A DNA stretch of 64,000 nt from Hymenopus coronatus (lineage: Eukaryota > Arthropoda > Insecta > Mantodea > Hymenopodidae): positions 89,269,827-89,333,826 of the forward strand of contig CM060892.1 of the NCBI GenBank assembly GCA_030762935.1. The letters run 5' to 3'. This document shows positions 44,978-57,449 of this stretch, piece after piece. Each line of letters opens with the position of its first letter. Position 1 is the stretch's first letter. Under the pieces are notes generated by a model. That model was not told the DNA's origin, did no database searches, and was given only the letters and a program-made list of their open reading frames with translations. The position numbers were made by a program, and so were the translations under genes.

Positions 44978-45457
44978 TAAAGTGCGAATTCATCCTCCTT
45001 CCCCGCAAAGTATTAAATAAATCTCTTTAAAGCTGATTACGCGGCTTTCCGCTATTTTAACATCGCCACAGGGGCCCAGCCTCCAGGACTTCCCCTCACC
45101 CTTGCCACATGGGGTAGTGAGAAATAGCGCGCTCAGAAAAAGAGTAGGTACCGGGAAAAATGAAAAGCCCGGACCGCCGCCGTGAAGCAAAGGCACGGAA
45201 GTTACAAACTTTTCCATAATAAATTGTATCTGCAAATAATGTGCTATATGCGAGCAAGATCTAGTGCTACATGTTCCTTGATAATTAATCTACCGGCTTT
45301 AGCTTGTGTGGATTAAGTTTTTGAATAATAACGATTTTCCATCTGAAGCAAGTACCATGTGATGATACTATCTAAAGAGGAGAAGTGGCCAAGAGAGATA
45401 TCATTTCATATATTCAGATCTTACTTCAGGCGTTTAACAAATGTACTTCATCTCGTC
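44746..45457. other. Unique DNA with a (TG)n tract; no gene established
   Basis: (TG)n at 44943-44975. The GC-richer block 45040-45190 contains a minus frame of 81 codons that I do not recognise. Confidence 0.4.
44943..44975. repeat. (TG)n microsatellite
   Basis: About 33 bp of TG repeat. Confidence 0.95.
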
Positions 45458-45459
45458 CT

Positions 45460-45573
45460 TACTCTCTCTACCACGTATGTACAAAGTACACACAGGCAGA
45501 AAACTTATTGCATTCCAACCAAAAATTCGACACCAAGATTCCACAGACATATACGTTTTAATCTTTCCTGAGT

Positions 45574-45606
<33 letters not shown>
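45460..45606 (+). repeat. P-family head ending in a poly-A run
   Basis: CTCTCTCTACCACGTATGTAC (palindromic end), CTTATTGCATTCCAACCAAA, TTCGACACCAAGATTCCAC, ACGTTTTAATCTTTCC. It is then replaced by an A-run at about 45576-45605, after which P sequence does not resume. Confidence 0.75.
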
Positions 45607-45608
<2 letters not shown>

Positions 45609-45880
45609 CCCTACTCATACTAGCTAGCACGGTCTCAAATGTGTTTACTCAGCGAGGTGAACGCGTTAGCAAGCTCAATTGTCATCCGTCCATCCTTACC
45701 AAAGTAATGGAAGATTCAGCATTGCCAATGAAATCATATATATATTAGGAAATATATCTTACTCCAACCCCTTCAAAGTATATATATATATCTGATAGAT
45801 ATATTACTTATACTATACTCTCATTACTTTAATTCTCAATTAGTATAGGAATGTCCTCAATATCCGTCTAATGTCTCTTC
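45607..45880. other. AT-rich spacer
   Basis: TA-rich stretches near 45735-45810; no gene or repeat recognised. Confidence 0.5.
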
Positions 45881-45884
45881 CTGC

Positions 45885-46310
45885 AATACAGTAGAACTGT
45901 GTTGGTTGCCTGGACACACTGGCATTGCAGGAAATAAAAAAGGTGGAAGCCTTGCAAAAAAGTGCATCTCTTCCCTTTAAAGGACTCAAACCTGCCTGTG
46001 GAATTAGCTCATCTAAAGATAAAACTGCTGTAATTTGAATTAAAAAAATTCAAAATCCCTTCTAACAACGTTTATAAATATTTAGTTCGAATGCCTTGCA
46101 GGAAATGAAGTAACTCACTCATCAGGCTAAATAAGTATTCATTAAGAAGAGAAATAGTCAGAAAACTTCTGAATATAATGGGATTGTATCAAAGAGAACT
46201 CACTTGTCCTTTGTGCCTAAGAGGCAATGAAACGTGAAACATATTGCATTGGAATGCTTAAGATATGAATCTCTGGTGCAACCTTGCAATTAGGAGAAGG
46301 GCCTGATCTA
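45885..46310 (+). pseudogene. LINE C-terminal remnant (RNase H and zinc knuckle)
   Basis: Broken frames read ELCWLPGHTGIAGNKKGGSL (the RNase H 'WVPGH.GI.GNE.AD.LA' block near 45893). Then come LPVELAHLKIKLL and LNKYSLRREIVRKLLNIMG, followed by LTCPLCLRGNET and (in another frame) HIALECLRYE, a CCHC-like knuckle. This order is typical of I/Jockey/R1-type LINE C-termini. At least three frame breaks. Confidence 0.7.
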
Positions 46311-46580
46311 GTGAGGTAGATACTACAACTTACAAAAGGTGTAGTTCTTGTCCCATAGATCAGAAATAGAAAGGGCACAAAGTCTTTTTAGGCTGTCGTG
46401 CTTAAGGGTAAAACCTACTTCCATCTATTGCGATTGCCACTGTCTCAGTTCAATTCCTAACGGAATACGCTTGCTATTATTGGAAATGAAGGTGATCTGA
46501 AACAGATTACTTACCATTGTCACAGAAGATACTGGAAATTCCTCATTCCTGTAGTTCGGCTGTTTTGTCCTTTTTTCGGA
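46311..46580. other. Unrecognised DNA
   Basis: Possibly untranslated tail of the LINE remnant; no specific evidence. Confidence 0.3.
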
Positions 46581-46584
46581 CACA

Positions 46585-47567
46585 TTTGTATAGGGTTTCC
46601 CGCGTTAATCATTTTTATTCCTAGACAGTTTTACATTTATAGAGATAGTTTCATTTCCTTACTAAAGGCTCTATTTTGTGCCTGTACAGAAACAATTGTT
46701 TCCTATGATAATTTCTGTATTCATTTAATTAGGCTCCTTAACATTACTTCCTACATTTCGTCCAGTTTAGCCTGTTAAAAGTTTAGATCTACCGTTTTTC
46801 AGAGCATCATTCTGTTTCATGGAATTTGGAATTTAGGACTTAAATTTCACACAGAAGTATATGAAGGAATACCGAGTGTGCAAACATTCAAAAAATTTAT
46901 GTTTAAATGTTCTGAAATTTTAACACTGTTAAAGAACATGTCCTCAACTAAAACGCTCTGATTTCAATGGTTAGCATTTTGACTTTACTTCACAAGCACA
47001 ATCAGACAGTATTGTCTTGAGGCAAACAGTTGTATTGTTCACACATAAATAATGTTCCTCCTCCATATAACTTAGAAATGCTACAGAACTTTGCTGTGCC
47101 CAAGATGGAAAACAACACATTCTGAATTTCATTTGGCAACAATATGAAGCTCCAGCCCAATTTGGACTGCACGTTTGACAATTTTTAAATAACACATTCA
47201 GAGAATGGATTGGATGTTGTGGGACTTTTGACTGACCATCACGTTCTTGTGATTTGACGCCATACGATTTCAGTCGGTGAGGGATTCTGAAGAATATGAA
47301 TGTTCTCCGTATCGCCAAGAAATTCAGATGAACCAAGAATGTCCATTCGAAATGCATTTTATACCACCAATGAAGACAAAGCTTTACTGTCCTGTTTTTA
47401 TAAATCAGTTGTATGGCGTTGCCTAAAATGTATTGAAAAAAAACTGAATGCTTTAATGTGTGCCTACAATTTAAAAGTATGTCTCTTGATTATACGTTAA
47501 GTAAAAAAAAAAATATATTATGTTTTAATGCATGGAGAAACTGAGTTTAGCACCGCCCTGTATAGCC
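46585..47567 (+). pseudogene. Decayed Tc1/mariner-superfamily element
   Basis: On plus, 47095-47330 reads QDGKQHILNFIWQQYEAPAQ, V*QFLNNTFREWIG and SRSCDLTPYDFSR with stops. This is the second and third DDE/D blocks ('QDGAPPH' and 'SPDLTPCDFFLWG') of a mariner-superfamily transposase. The right end carries TAGCACCGCCCTGTATA, resembling terminal inverted repeats ending in CCCTGTA. GTATAGGGTTTCCCGC at about 46589 may be the left end. Boundaries are tentative. Confidence 0.65.
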
Positions 47568-48404
47568 GATAGAATAAATACATTACACATATACAGATTA
47601 GAGTACAAACAGAATGGACTTTAATACACTGACATTTGTTTTATTAAACTTTAAACCGAAAAGATTCAGACATACAGGAAGACAAAGTCAGATGTATCTA
47701 TCAGTTCCCATGTTTAGAAGCACTTCTAATGACCTAAGTCCCTAAAACAAAAGAAGAAGATAATAGCTAAGTTTGTGAAATAAGTTTTGCTTGCAATTAT
47801 TTGGCGACTACAAGAATTAAACGCGTTTCTAAGAAACATCTCTGCTTAAATCTTCCCAATTAACACTGGCTCTTTTTTGACTCTAGTGTTCTTACAGCGA
47901 TTCTAAGAAAATCTTTCCCTCTATGTACATATTGAGCAGGCAGGAAGCTTGCTACCTAGAGGGCAAGCGAGCTGATAACGCTTCACTGGTTTTCGCTAAG
48001 ACTCGCATACTCTGCAGTTCTGCTAATTAGCGGTGTTGGCCATAATACCACGTAGAACATCATCCACCCCATCGTCTTTTCTTTGGCGAGTAAAAGAAAA
48101 CAGTGCGAGCAGTTTGATGGGTTGTGACGTAACGGGAAGCTATGAAATCTGATCTCAACAAATTCCTTGCGGAGTTAAGAAAAGGGGAAGGGAGTGATGT
48201 ATACAGAGCAGCAATAATGAGGCAGATATTGCTGAGTAAACGCCTTCTTCCTCAAACTACTCGCGTCCATTTGGGTGTACCTAATCCAAAATAGATACCA
48301 AACCTAACCCATACTAACTATAGCTCGCAATCGCTTGTACTGTAATCTAAATAAAACCTAACAACCGCTAATTAAAATTTGCTCTACATTTTAGTAAATG
48401 TTGA
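47568..48404. other. Unique DNA, no gene established
   Basis: Balanced composition, few open frames, no repeat recognised. Confidence 0.4.
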
Positions 48405-48426
48405 TGGTGTCAGACTGAACAACTCA

Positions 48427-48498
48427 ATACTATATCGGGGATATGGACCATAGATCTACCGGTCTCCAGCCAGTTGCTTTAATCACTGATTTGCCATG
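48427..48498 (-). tRNA. tRNA-like domain, E family (decayed)
   Basis: On minus: CCCATGGCAAATCAGTGATT, CAACTGGCTGGAGACCGG, GATCTATGGTCCATATCC. A-box and B-box are both damaged; the tail TGTTCAGTCTGACACC follows. Confidence 0.3.
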
Positions 48499-48692
48499 GG
48501 AACACATCATTAAATTTCTCAACTGACTCGCATGTTTTCAGTAAACCCCTTATAATCTCAATTATTTTTCCAGGTGACATAACTCATTGCAAGTCGCCAT
48601 TGTATTTTACCTTGAAATCATTTGCGATCATCTTGTCGTTTACCGGTAAACATGCGAGTCAGTTGAGGAATTTAATGTGGTATCGGTGTATT

Positions 48693-48764
48693 GCCATGGT
48701 AGCTAAGTGATCAGAACAACCGACTAGAGACCAGGAGATCTGTGGTTCGAATGCTGGCACGGCA
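48693..48764 (+). tRNA. tRNA-like domain, E family
   Basis: GCCATGG start, TAGCTAAGTGATCAGAACA, anticodon loop CTAGAGA, GGTTCGAATGC, GGCACGGCA with one base lost in the acceptor region. T-run at 48769-48773. Confidence 0.35.
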
Positions 48765-48831
48765 ATAATTTTTCAGTCTGATTCTGCCTATTCAACTCCT
48801 GTCCCACATACGGCTTGTGTGGAAAAATATG

Positions 48832-49866
48832 ATGTCTTCCATTCACATAACTTTCTCTACATTGTAGCTAAAAAGTTTATTATTCTACCGAGTTCATACT
48901 AATTCAGTTAAACATTGCAGAGACGGTCTTATTACTTAGTTCCTTATAAGTAGAAGGGAAATAAGGTGATCCAATGGGCTAAACCAACAGTCAAATATTT
49001 TAAAATGTTATTAATACGGGATTGAAATCAGTTTCTTTGCATGGCAAAGAACTGATAAATACTGTATGAAAAAATCTGATATGACCCATTCATATAACTT
49101 TCTCTACATCTCTGCAGCATGCTAATCGAGAAAAAAATAGCAGAAATAGCCTTATTTCTTGCTTTCTTGTAAGTAGAAGCGAAATAAGGTAGAACCATAG
49201 GTTAAAGTGATAGTCAAAAGCTGGTTGCTATGTGACTGAAGTTCCTTGTTTGTATGGACAGGAGTTGACAAATTCCTGTATGAGAAATGTATAAGTTTTT
49301 CAAAGCTGAAACCAATAACAAGGAATATCTCAAAAACGATCAATTCCACGAAAAAATGCATGCAACATAAATTGTGTGTCTTAACATTCTCTACATATTT
49401 TGTGTGGTAAGTTTTTGTCCATCTCTAACGGTTTAGCAGTCATGCGAAATTCTATAAAATTCATCCACAATAAAGTAGTCTTCAGAGTCTATTCCTTTAA
49501 ATATCTTTAATATACGACAGTTTAATAAAAATTGTTAGTCATTTTTGATCAAATCGAAATTTTCGAAAAAGTTCCTTGTAAAGGGTGGTTGGGGTGGGGT
49601 GATTTTCTTGAAAATCTTCATGTCGCGTCCTTGGAAGATACCAAACCCAAATACCAAGTTTGGTTTTCAACGGCCTTTTCATTTTCGAACTATACTGCCT
49701 ACAGACACACACATACACACAGGCAGATAGATATTTTTCTAAAAATTTTTTTTGGGGATTTAGGGTCTCAAAACATATTTGCAGTGAAATTTTGATATCA
49801 AATTTTTGGCTGCATTACAATACCTTTTCTTTACACTATGTACATAGTACGTGGAGAGAAAGTAAT
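48832..49866 (-). repeat. Truncated P head joined to a full P copy
   Basis: The head fragment 48832-49068 ends at ACTGTATGAAAAAA. The next copy's head (ATCTGATATGACCC) begins in the same A-run and runs to the palindromic end (about 49828-49866). TACCAAGTTTGGT at 49655 is the decayed internal palindrome; a CA-rich tract at 49700-49730. Confidence 0.85.
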
Positions 49867-49879
49867 AATATTATTTGTG

Positions 49880-50440
49880 TTTTGAAACTGAAATCAATAA
49901 GGAATATCTCGGAAATGGTCAAATCTACGAAATACATATTATTTATATATGTATATTTAACGAGATTTGCCTTTCTTTATAGAATGTTTTGTCTATCTCT
50001 TATGGTTTACTAGTTATGCAAAAGTGATCCAGAATGAAGAGGTTTACAGAGACTATTTCCAAAAAAATTCCACACATACATTTTATTTGACATGTAAACT
50101 TCTTTAGTATACGATATTTTAATCAAAATCGTTAAGAGCCGTTTTTTAGAAAATAAAAATTTTCTAATCTCTTTCCCGGTAAATGGTAGTTGGAGTTGGC
50201 ATATTTTCTTGAAAACCTTCATGTGGTATCCTTGGAAGATACCAAATTTTTCGTTTTTGAGCTATAGTGGCCCCCTCCACACAATCACAAACACGGACAT
50301 ATATCTAAAAATTATTTTTGGATTTTGGGGTCTCAAAACATGCATCTCGGTATCGAAATTTGGGGGGAATACAATAGCCTCTCTATACACAATACACATA
50401 GTACGTGTAGAGAAATTAATATATAGTAAATGTAGAGAAA
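49880..50440 (-). repeat. P-family repeat, head missing
   Basis: Enters at TTGAAACTGAAATCAATAAG and runs to CTATACACAATACACATAG ... GTAGAGAAA, with a second short GTAGAGAAAGTA 20 bp further. Confidence 0.8.
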
Positions 50441-50609
50441 GTAAAAATAGATATTAGTTTCTTATTGCGGTGCACTTCACAGCCTAAATAGAAAGAAAGC
50501 ATTACAGGAGTCACAAAAAGGCATTTTCTCTGTAAATAACTACAGTAGATTAATATACGATAATATATTATGATCCCTCAGTTCCTAGGAGCGTGTGGAA
50601 GCAAAGGGG

Positions 50610-50641
50610 TACAAGTACAAAAAAAAAAAAAAAAAAAAAAA
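50610..50641. repeat. Poly-A run
   Basis: About 23-32 A at the left side of SINE C; not clearly its own tail. Confidence 0.9.
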
Positions 50642-50699
50642 GGAACAGCAAAAAACAAAAATATAATTCTGAGGAAAATGAGTATAAAGTCTGAATCCT

Positions 50700-51021
50700 A
50701 TTGGTGGACCAATTGTAAGCTCTCAAGGAACCTTCGTCTATCTCCCGGCCACTGCGTCCCCCATCTGGTCCATGACAGACGCCATGGATGGGGTGAAGTA
50801 TTGGAGGGTGAGACGTGGTCAGCGCCTTGAACCCCCCCTCCCGCCCGTCGGTTAATGCGGTCCTCATAACCTGTAGCCGCTACTTCTCCATCAAGTATCT
50901 CCGCAACTGGTCCCCGAAGGACCTCACGAGGCTGAGAGTACCACAGACAAGGTCTCCCAGCGAGGATAAAATCCCGCTGGGCTAGCAGCTGCGCCACCAC
51001 CTCGTTAAGGAGACGACCTGG
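50700..51021 (-). repeat. SINE C, copy 2
   Basis: CTCCCGGCCACTGCGTCCCCC, GGAGGGTGAGACGTGGTCAG, TTAATGCGGTCCTC, CGCTACTTCTCC, GGCTAGCAGCTGCGCCACCA and TTAAGGAGACGACC match the 4.3 kb copy in order. Confidence 0.75.
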
Positions 51022-51234
51022 TCTGTGTGGTGGTGTTCTATTTATATGTGAAGTCCCAAGTAATTATTACCCCCAATATAACAATTGGTTTGTAGAAGCC
51101 TGCAAGCACTTGCACACATTTACTCCTAACTCACAAGTCACTTACACGTCTTTTCCTTTAAAGATTTACAGGTATTAGTTAAACTTATGTATACTAAAAT
51201 ACAATTTGCTATGTAGGTTATATTATAGACGCAT
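51022..51234. other. Spacer
   Basis: No gene or repeat recognised. Confidence 0.4.
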
Positions 51235-52145
51235 AATTATACATATTTCAAATGGAACTTCTGAAGCACTCGTCAATCTGGTGGACTTCTGATAACTGCT
51301 AAACCGTAAGAGATGTTAATACAAAACATTTTACGCGTTCCATTCACATAACTTTCACTAGCTGTTCCACAAATATAATTCTCTTACAAAAGATTGTTCT
51401 TTTATCTCCGTCATGCTAATCTAGATCCACATTAGTATAATTGCTTTTATTACTAGTTTGCTTGTAAGTATTAGAGAAGAAGAGAATAAATTAGGCTAAA
51501 GTGATAGTCAAATAGTTTAAAAAGTGGTCGTTATGATAAGCAATTGAGGTTAATTTCGATTTGCATGGTCCCATTTAAGAAAATTTAATTACTTAAAACT
51601 GAAACAATGGATATCTCTAAAACAATCAACTTTACAAGAAAAACCTATATGACAAATTACGACTTTTAACGAGATCTACAAGTTTGCGTAGTAAGTTTTT
51701 GTCTATATCTTACGGTTTAACTGTTATACAAAATTCTGCAAAACTCAACCAGAATAAGGAGCTCTTCAGAAGCTATTACCAGAAAATTCAAAATATACAG
51801 TATGTGATGTAATTATCTTTAATATAAGGTATTTTAATCAAAATAGAGACATTTTTAGAAAAGCAAAATTTTTAAACTATTTCCCATATAAAGGGTAGTT
51901 TATGGAGAGGGCAGACTTTGTGGAAATCTTAGTGTCGCATCCTTGGAAGATACTAAACTTAAATACCAAGTTTGGTTGTCAACAGTTGTAAACCTCGCTT
52001 CGTTTTTGAGCTACGTTGTCCACAGACACACAAACGCGCGCATGGACCTTTTTCTAAAAATGATTTTTTTCGGACTCAGAGGACCTCAAAACATATTTCC
52101 AGTGAAATCTTTGCATTGAATTGTTAGGCGGAATACAATACAATA
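51235..52145. repeat. P fragment joined in inversion to a full P copy
   Basis: 51235-51320 is '+' P (CTGCTAAACCGTAAGAGAT). At about 51321 it switches to a '-' copy head (GCGTTCCATTCACATAACTT) that runs through CTTACGGTTTAACTGTTATA, AAATACCAAGTTTGGTTG and TTTCCAGTGAAATC. The palindromic end is lost at about 52140. Confidence 0.8.
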
Positions 52146-52149
52146 GAAA

Positions 52150-53575
52150 TTAAAAGCACACAATTTACGCCAACAGAGCTTTCAATTTTATTTTATTTAT
52201 TTATTTTTTGTGGAGGTAAACATTTTTAGATATACCTTATTATTGCTTTAAAATTTCCAGTAGCTTTATTTTTCTGAAACAGGAACTCCTCATTCGATTT
52301 CTTTTACTCCTGACTATGCAAATATAACCGAATTTAAACATTTGACAATAACTTTAGTCTAAGGTTTTCCCTTAATGTCCTGGCAATTATAAGGGCATGT
52401 AGTAATACTAATTTTGTTAATGCTTATATTGATTAGCATGTAGTAGTTGGAAGAGTAGGCTAGCTTTTTTAAGAATCATTTGTTGTAGAATAGATACAAA
52501 ACGTCATGTGAATTATCGGAGTTTTACTTTCTCTACGCGTACTATCTACATAGTATATAGAGAAAGTATTGCACTCCACCCAAAAATTCAATACCAAGAT
52601 TTCACCGGAAATAAAGCATTTTCAGAAAAAGGTCCGTGTGTGTGCTTGTCCGTTTATCTGTGAACAAGATAACTCAAAAACGAAAAATCGGTAAAATACC
52701 GAACTTGGTATTTAAGTTTAGTATCTTCCAGGGATTTTTTTTGATATTGTTTAACGCCCGCTTTATTTACTTATGGCACCGCAGGCGGCGACACTGATGA
52801 TACATGAATTAAGATGGAGCACCGGTGGAATGCAATGGCGGGGAAACCGGGAACCCGGAGAAAACCCGCCCTAACGCCGCTTTGTCCACCACAAATCTCA
52901 CATGCGGTCGCTTGGGATTGAACCTGGGCCGTCTAGGTGAGAGGCAAGAGGTCTTCCAGGAATGTGATATGAAGATTTTGACCCTTTACATGGAACTTTT
53001 TTTCGAAATTTTTGATTTTCTTAAAAATGGCTCTAACGATTTTGATTAAAATGCCGTATATTAAAGATACTTACCCGACAAACTGTATATCTTGAATTTT
53101 CTGGGAATAGCCTCTGAAGACTATTTTACTCTGGATGAATTTTACGGACTTTTGAATAACTGCTAAACCGTAACAGATGGACAAAACTTAACCACACAAA
53201 GAATATAGAGTACGTTAAAACACACAATTTATGTTATATACATTTTTTCGTGGAATTGGTAGTTTTTTTTTTTAGGTATTCCTTGTTATTGGTTTCAGCT
53301 TTAAAAAAATTACTTTTCTCATACGGGGAATTTGTCAACTCCTGTCCATACAAACAAAGGAACTTCAGTCACACAGCAACCAGCTTTTGACTATCACTTT
53401 AATCTATGGTACTCCCTTATTTCTTTTCTACTTACAAGGAAGCAAGTAGCAAGACTATTTCTGCCTGCTTTTTCCTTGCTAAGCATGAAGCAAATAGAGG
53501 CATAAGCTTTTTAACAATTGTTGCCAAGATGTAGAGAAAACCATGTGAATGAAACACAGATTTTTTTCATATGGC
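52150..53575 (+). repeat. Truncated P tail plus full P copy with SINE A
   Basis: 52150-52525 is a '+' tail fragment ending CGTCATGTGAATTATCGGAG. It directly abuts the palindromic end (52526-52567) of a full copy. That copy carries GTGTGTGTGC and AAATACCGAACTTGGTATTT (52693-52712), is split by SINE A, and ends at ACACAGATTTTTTT (53575). Confidence 0.85.
52734..52951 (-). repeat. SINE A with target-site duplication
   Basis: Minus copy, tail TTTTTTTTGATATTG, TAACGCCCGC, GGCACCGCAGGCGGCGACAC, GGGGAAACCGGGAACCCGGAG, CTCACATGCGGTCGCTTGGG, and reversed B-box. TCTTCCAGG flanks both sides (52724-52732 and 52952-52960). Confidence 0.9.
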
Positions 53576-53762
53576 ATTGCTCCTCTGCTTCCAACCTCTC
53601 ATATTAGTTACAGTTTGTCCAATATACACTGCTTAATGGTTCCAATGTGAAGTTAGTATAAGCTTTCAATTACGTTTGGGTGATCCGCAGTTCTAGATTA
53701 CTGTTTTACAAGACAATGAAGTATGATAATGTAACTACTGTGTAGTTGTTAACGTGGTCTTA
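53576..53762. other. Spacer
   Basis: No gene or repeat recognised. Confidence 0.4.
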
Positions 53763-55195
53763 ATTTGTCTACCAGCTAGGTATACTAGGTAGAGGAATTG
53801 TGTTCTACCCGAAAATGTCATTTCAAAATACATAAAATACGAGACACTGTCCCATTCCTATGAATTATCTTCTAAAAGCTTATTCTTCTATCTACTTCAT
53901 CTAATCCAAATAAATATTATCGGATATAATTTTATTATTTATTCTCTTACATGCTAAAGAGAAATAATGGAATACACTACACCAAAGCAATAGTAAAAAT
54001 CTTAATAGTTTGTTGCTATATGCTGACGAAATTCCATTCTATTCTTTTGCCTTTCAGGAAGAAAAAGTGAATGACGACTCCCCATTTAACAGAAGTATAT
54101 CTACTGCAAAATTTACATAAATAATCAGAAATGTATCGGATCTTGTTTAATCCACAAAAACGTTTCTGACCAAGTCTGTGCTTATAAGAGATCTACAATT
54201 GTTGTCGCCGTCTGTGGAGTAATGGTTACCATGATAACTTCATATACCCAAGGTAGCGGGTTCAGACCCGGTGGAGGACGATGGGTTGTTTCGGGTTCAA
54301 AAATCCTTAGCATAGCTTCCTTCGGAAGGGAAGTAAAGCCGTTGGTCCCGTGTCGTAGATTCACGGCACGTATAAGAACCTCAAGCCTGATAGAAAAGCC
54401 TCTGAGCAAAATTAAGCGGTCTTTCACGCCCAATTTAGAATGGGACGCTGAGAACCACAGTAGTTAAAAAGCTTCCATAAATAACACGCCATTTTTATTT
54501 TCTTCAATTGTTGTGTAGTATGATTTTATCTATTTCTTACGATTTACCAGTTATAGAAATGACATATCTAGGGGCTATTCCCAGAAGATTCAAGATAAAC
54601 ACTTCATTTGCGATAAAAATATTTTAAATGAAAGACGTGCAATAAAAATACTTAGCCATTTTTAAGAACTCAAAAGTTTCCAAAAATGCTGCATATTAAG
54701 AGTAGTTTGAGGTGCGGAATTTTCTTAAAAATCTTCTTCGTGTCGCAACCTTGGAAGATACTGTACTTATATATCAAGTTTGATATACAATACATAATAT
54801 ATAACAACAAAATTGTGACTATTGCGTTATGATATTCGCACGGACGCACACATATATCACCTTATTATAAAATGCTACTTTAGGATTCGGGGAGCCCAAT
54901 ATGTGTATTTGCAGTAAAATCTCGGTTTTGAATTCACTTCAGTATCTTCCACAGATGCGAAATACAGTTTTTCTAAAAACCCCTCAAACTAACATTTAAT
55001 CGATATATCTTCAATAAATGTTCTAAAAAATTGCCCTAATGATTTTATTAATATATTATAATCTAACATATTCGTATAATAGAATGTGTATCTTGAACAT
55101 TTTGGAATATTTTCCCGAAGTCCTCTTCTTTCGAGAGGAATTTGTACAATGCGTATGATACTTTTGTAAGAGATTGACAAAAGCACAGTGCTCAA
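53763..55195. repeat. Three P fragments in alternating orientation, one split by SINE D
   Basis: 53763-53855 '+' head (diverged palindromic end TACCAGCTAGGTATACTAGG), 53860-54935 '-' copy interrupted by SINE D, and 54942-55195 '+' fragment (CAGTATCTTCCACAGATGCG to AGATTGACAAAAGC). Each switch is inverted. Confidence 0.7.
54205..54504 (+). repeat. SINE D with target-site duplication
   Basis: The best SINE D copy: head CGCCGTCTGTGGAGTAATGG, B-box GGGTTCAGACCCGGTGGAGG, AAAATCCTTAGCAT, GGTCCCGTGTCGTAGATTC, GAGCAAAATTAAGCGGTC and CATAAATAACACGCC. CAATTGTTG flanks it exactly (54196-54204 and 54505-54513). 300 bp long. Confidence 0.9.
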
Positions 55196-57449
55196 ATATA
55201 TATACACATACATACATGTACATATACATATATATCTTTAAAACAGAAAATTTATTTCAAATACATTGTTTTGCATTATCAATTTCTAATTTATCTGTTA
55301 TTATTTGTTCGAATTGTTTGATACAGTTTAAAATGTTTAAAAAGTTCATAACATTTTAAAAAGGATATTATTCATTGTTTCTCACCACATCTTTAAAAGT
55401 TATGAAAGTATGTCGCCTTGCTTTTAAATATCTGACGATTGATTCAATTTCCTCCAGCCCCTTGTACTTGCACTGAAATGTACAATAAAAACAACTGCAT
55501 CTAATAAAATGAATTAGGCTTAACAGTACTCGCGTTAAACCATGTCAGGTTAAATCCACCCTAAATATGTGTGTTTTATGCAGTTGGAATGTTTATTTCG
55601 GTAATTGAAATCGATTGAGTACACTTACCGTATTGAATCCTGCATGGAAATGCGGACTCAAATCGTATTCTGTATTGGATCCGATCCTCGTAGAAAGCGG
55701 GATCGGAATGAGATCCGATCGGAATATGTTGCATGGAAATACCTCTATATTCAAATCGTTTTGAATACGTTAAAGAAACTCTTCTTCTGCTATACTCGCT
55801 GCGCGCGACAATCATATGTTAATGCTTTTTGCTCTATTGTAGATTATAACAACACCTATGCTTTCAATAGTTTGCGACGTATCCTCAAATATAATGATTT
55901 AACTTGAAACCTGCTTATAGTACACAAATAACAGTCTTGTCAACTTAGTTCCAAGATGACCAACATAAAATGACAAATTTACTCTCGCAGTATGCATATT
56001 GAATTTAGCGTGTGAAAAGCGGATCCTATTAAAATGGAATTGGACTCAAATCGATTTCAATTCCCCATGGAAACGTGGTAATTGATTTATGCTTTAATGT
56101 ACCGTTGCGTCAAAATAAGTTAAGTCAAGCCAATGTTTTAGACTATTATATTAAGTCGCGTTAAGTCAACCTTAAATATCTGCATATAATTCAATGTCAT
56201 AGAATTTCAAATTTCCGTCTCGTTCAATCATATTACATTATTGATCAAAAGATTTGTAATCAAATGATCCATATTCAGGACATATAATTATGAGCATCGA
56301 ATTTATATGCATACATATTCGATGTTCAAATAAATTTAAGTAGTTTTGAATACATCGTTCACAAAATATATTTTAAAAACTCTTATTTATATTATTGTGC
56401 AGAAAATTTATAATGCATATAAGCTGCATATTTTTAATGTTCCTACAAATTTAATTAGCTTTCATGCACCGAGTATATGATAAATTTTACATACTTCAGA
56501 ATATTTTTACATTTTAACTTAATTATATTTTATATATTTTAGATTTAAAATGAGTGCTTAAATGAATTAGTTACAAAATAATAAAGGAGACACCCATTTC
56601 AAAGTTTAGTGAAAGTATTTTTAATGTGCAGCAAAATTCAGCGGTAAATTACTAATATTTTAGAGAAACATCTGCACTTTTATATTCTGTGGATAAATAT
56701 TTTTAGGGTAAAAACATAGTGCTTCCCGAAGAAGTTTTCCCAGAGCTGCGTAATGGTTTCAAATGCAACCAAATGGCAAACCTTCAACATATGACTTATG
56801 TTAACCGATTAACTACATCTCTTGTGAGGAAAAATACATGGTATACAAATTATGCGAGCGAAACTGTGCTTAACGAAGAATGTGCATTATAAGTACCAAG
56901 AAGTATGAACTCAAAGTTAACAATTGTAGTTCATATTTTCGTAATTATAAAGCACAATACAAATTTTAGATTTTTTGATGTATTCAAATCCAATATCTAG
57001 TAATGAACTTATTAAATATTTCTCGTTTTGTTTGTTTGTTGTGTGTTTTTTTTCTCCTTTTAAGTACTCTATGTGTACTGACGAATTATAAAACAGGTCT
57101 AATGAGGATAACAGCAGCTACTTCTGTATGTTTGAAAACATGGCTGTGTTTGGCATCACCAATAACTTTAAGGCTATAATAAGTCGAACTAATCCAATAA
57201 TACATGATATGGATTACTGTAATGTGAAATATTCAACAATGCCAGAAATGCTAACTACAGGACTCATTGAAATATGCAATCTATTTGAAAATGTAATCAT
57301 TGAACTATGTGATTTCAGTCGTTGTTATATTCTATCTAATTCTTATAAATCCAGATAAACTTTCAGTTCACATTCACATATTTTGTGGTGCTTAAAAACA
57401 TAGTTATATATTTTTAAAGAAATTGTAACTTGTACCTATTCTGTTTGCT
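55196..57449. other. AT-rich DNA, no gene established
   Basis: The longest stretch without clear P sequence. It contains an inverted 14-18 bp pair (55600-55620 and 56043-56063) and a 76-codon plus frame at 57128-57358 that I do not recognise. TA/CATA-rich tracts at 55195-55240. Confidence 0.4.

Larger units (their letters stand above)
48405..48831. repeat. E-family repeat, inverted pair
   Basis: A minus tRNA-like domain (48427-48498) and a plus one (48693-48764) are arranged head-to-head. Their leaders form an inverted repeat: CATTAAATTTCTCAACTGAC (about 48507) against GTCAGTTGAGGAATTTAATG (about 48659-48678). The tail CAGTCTGATTCTGCC follows the plus unit. Confidence 0.7.

Noticed and set aside
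50568..51000. Two ~100-codon minus frames.
   Set aside because: They cover the poly-A run and SINE C.
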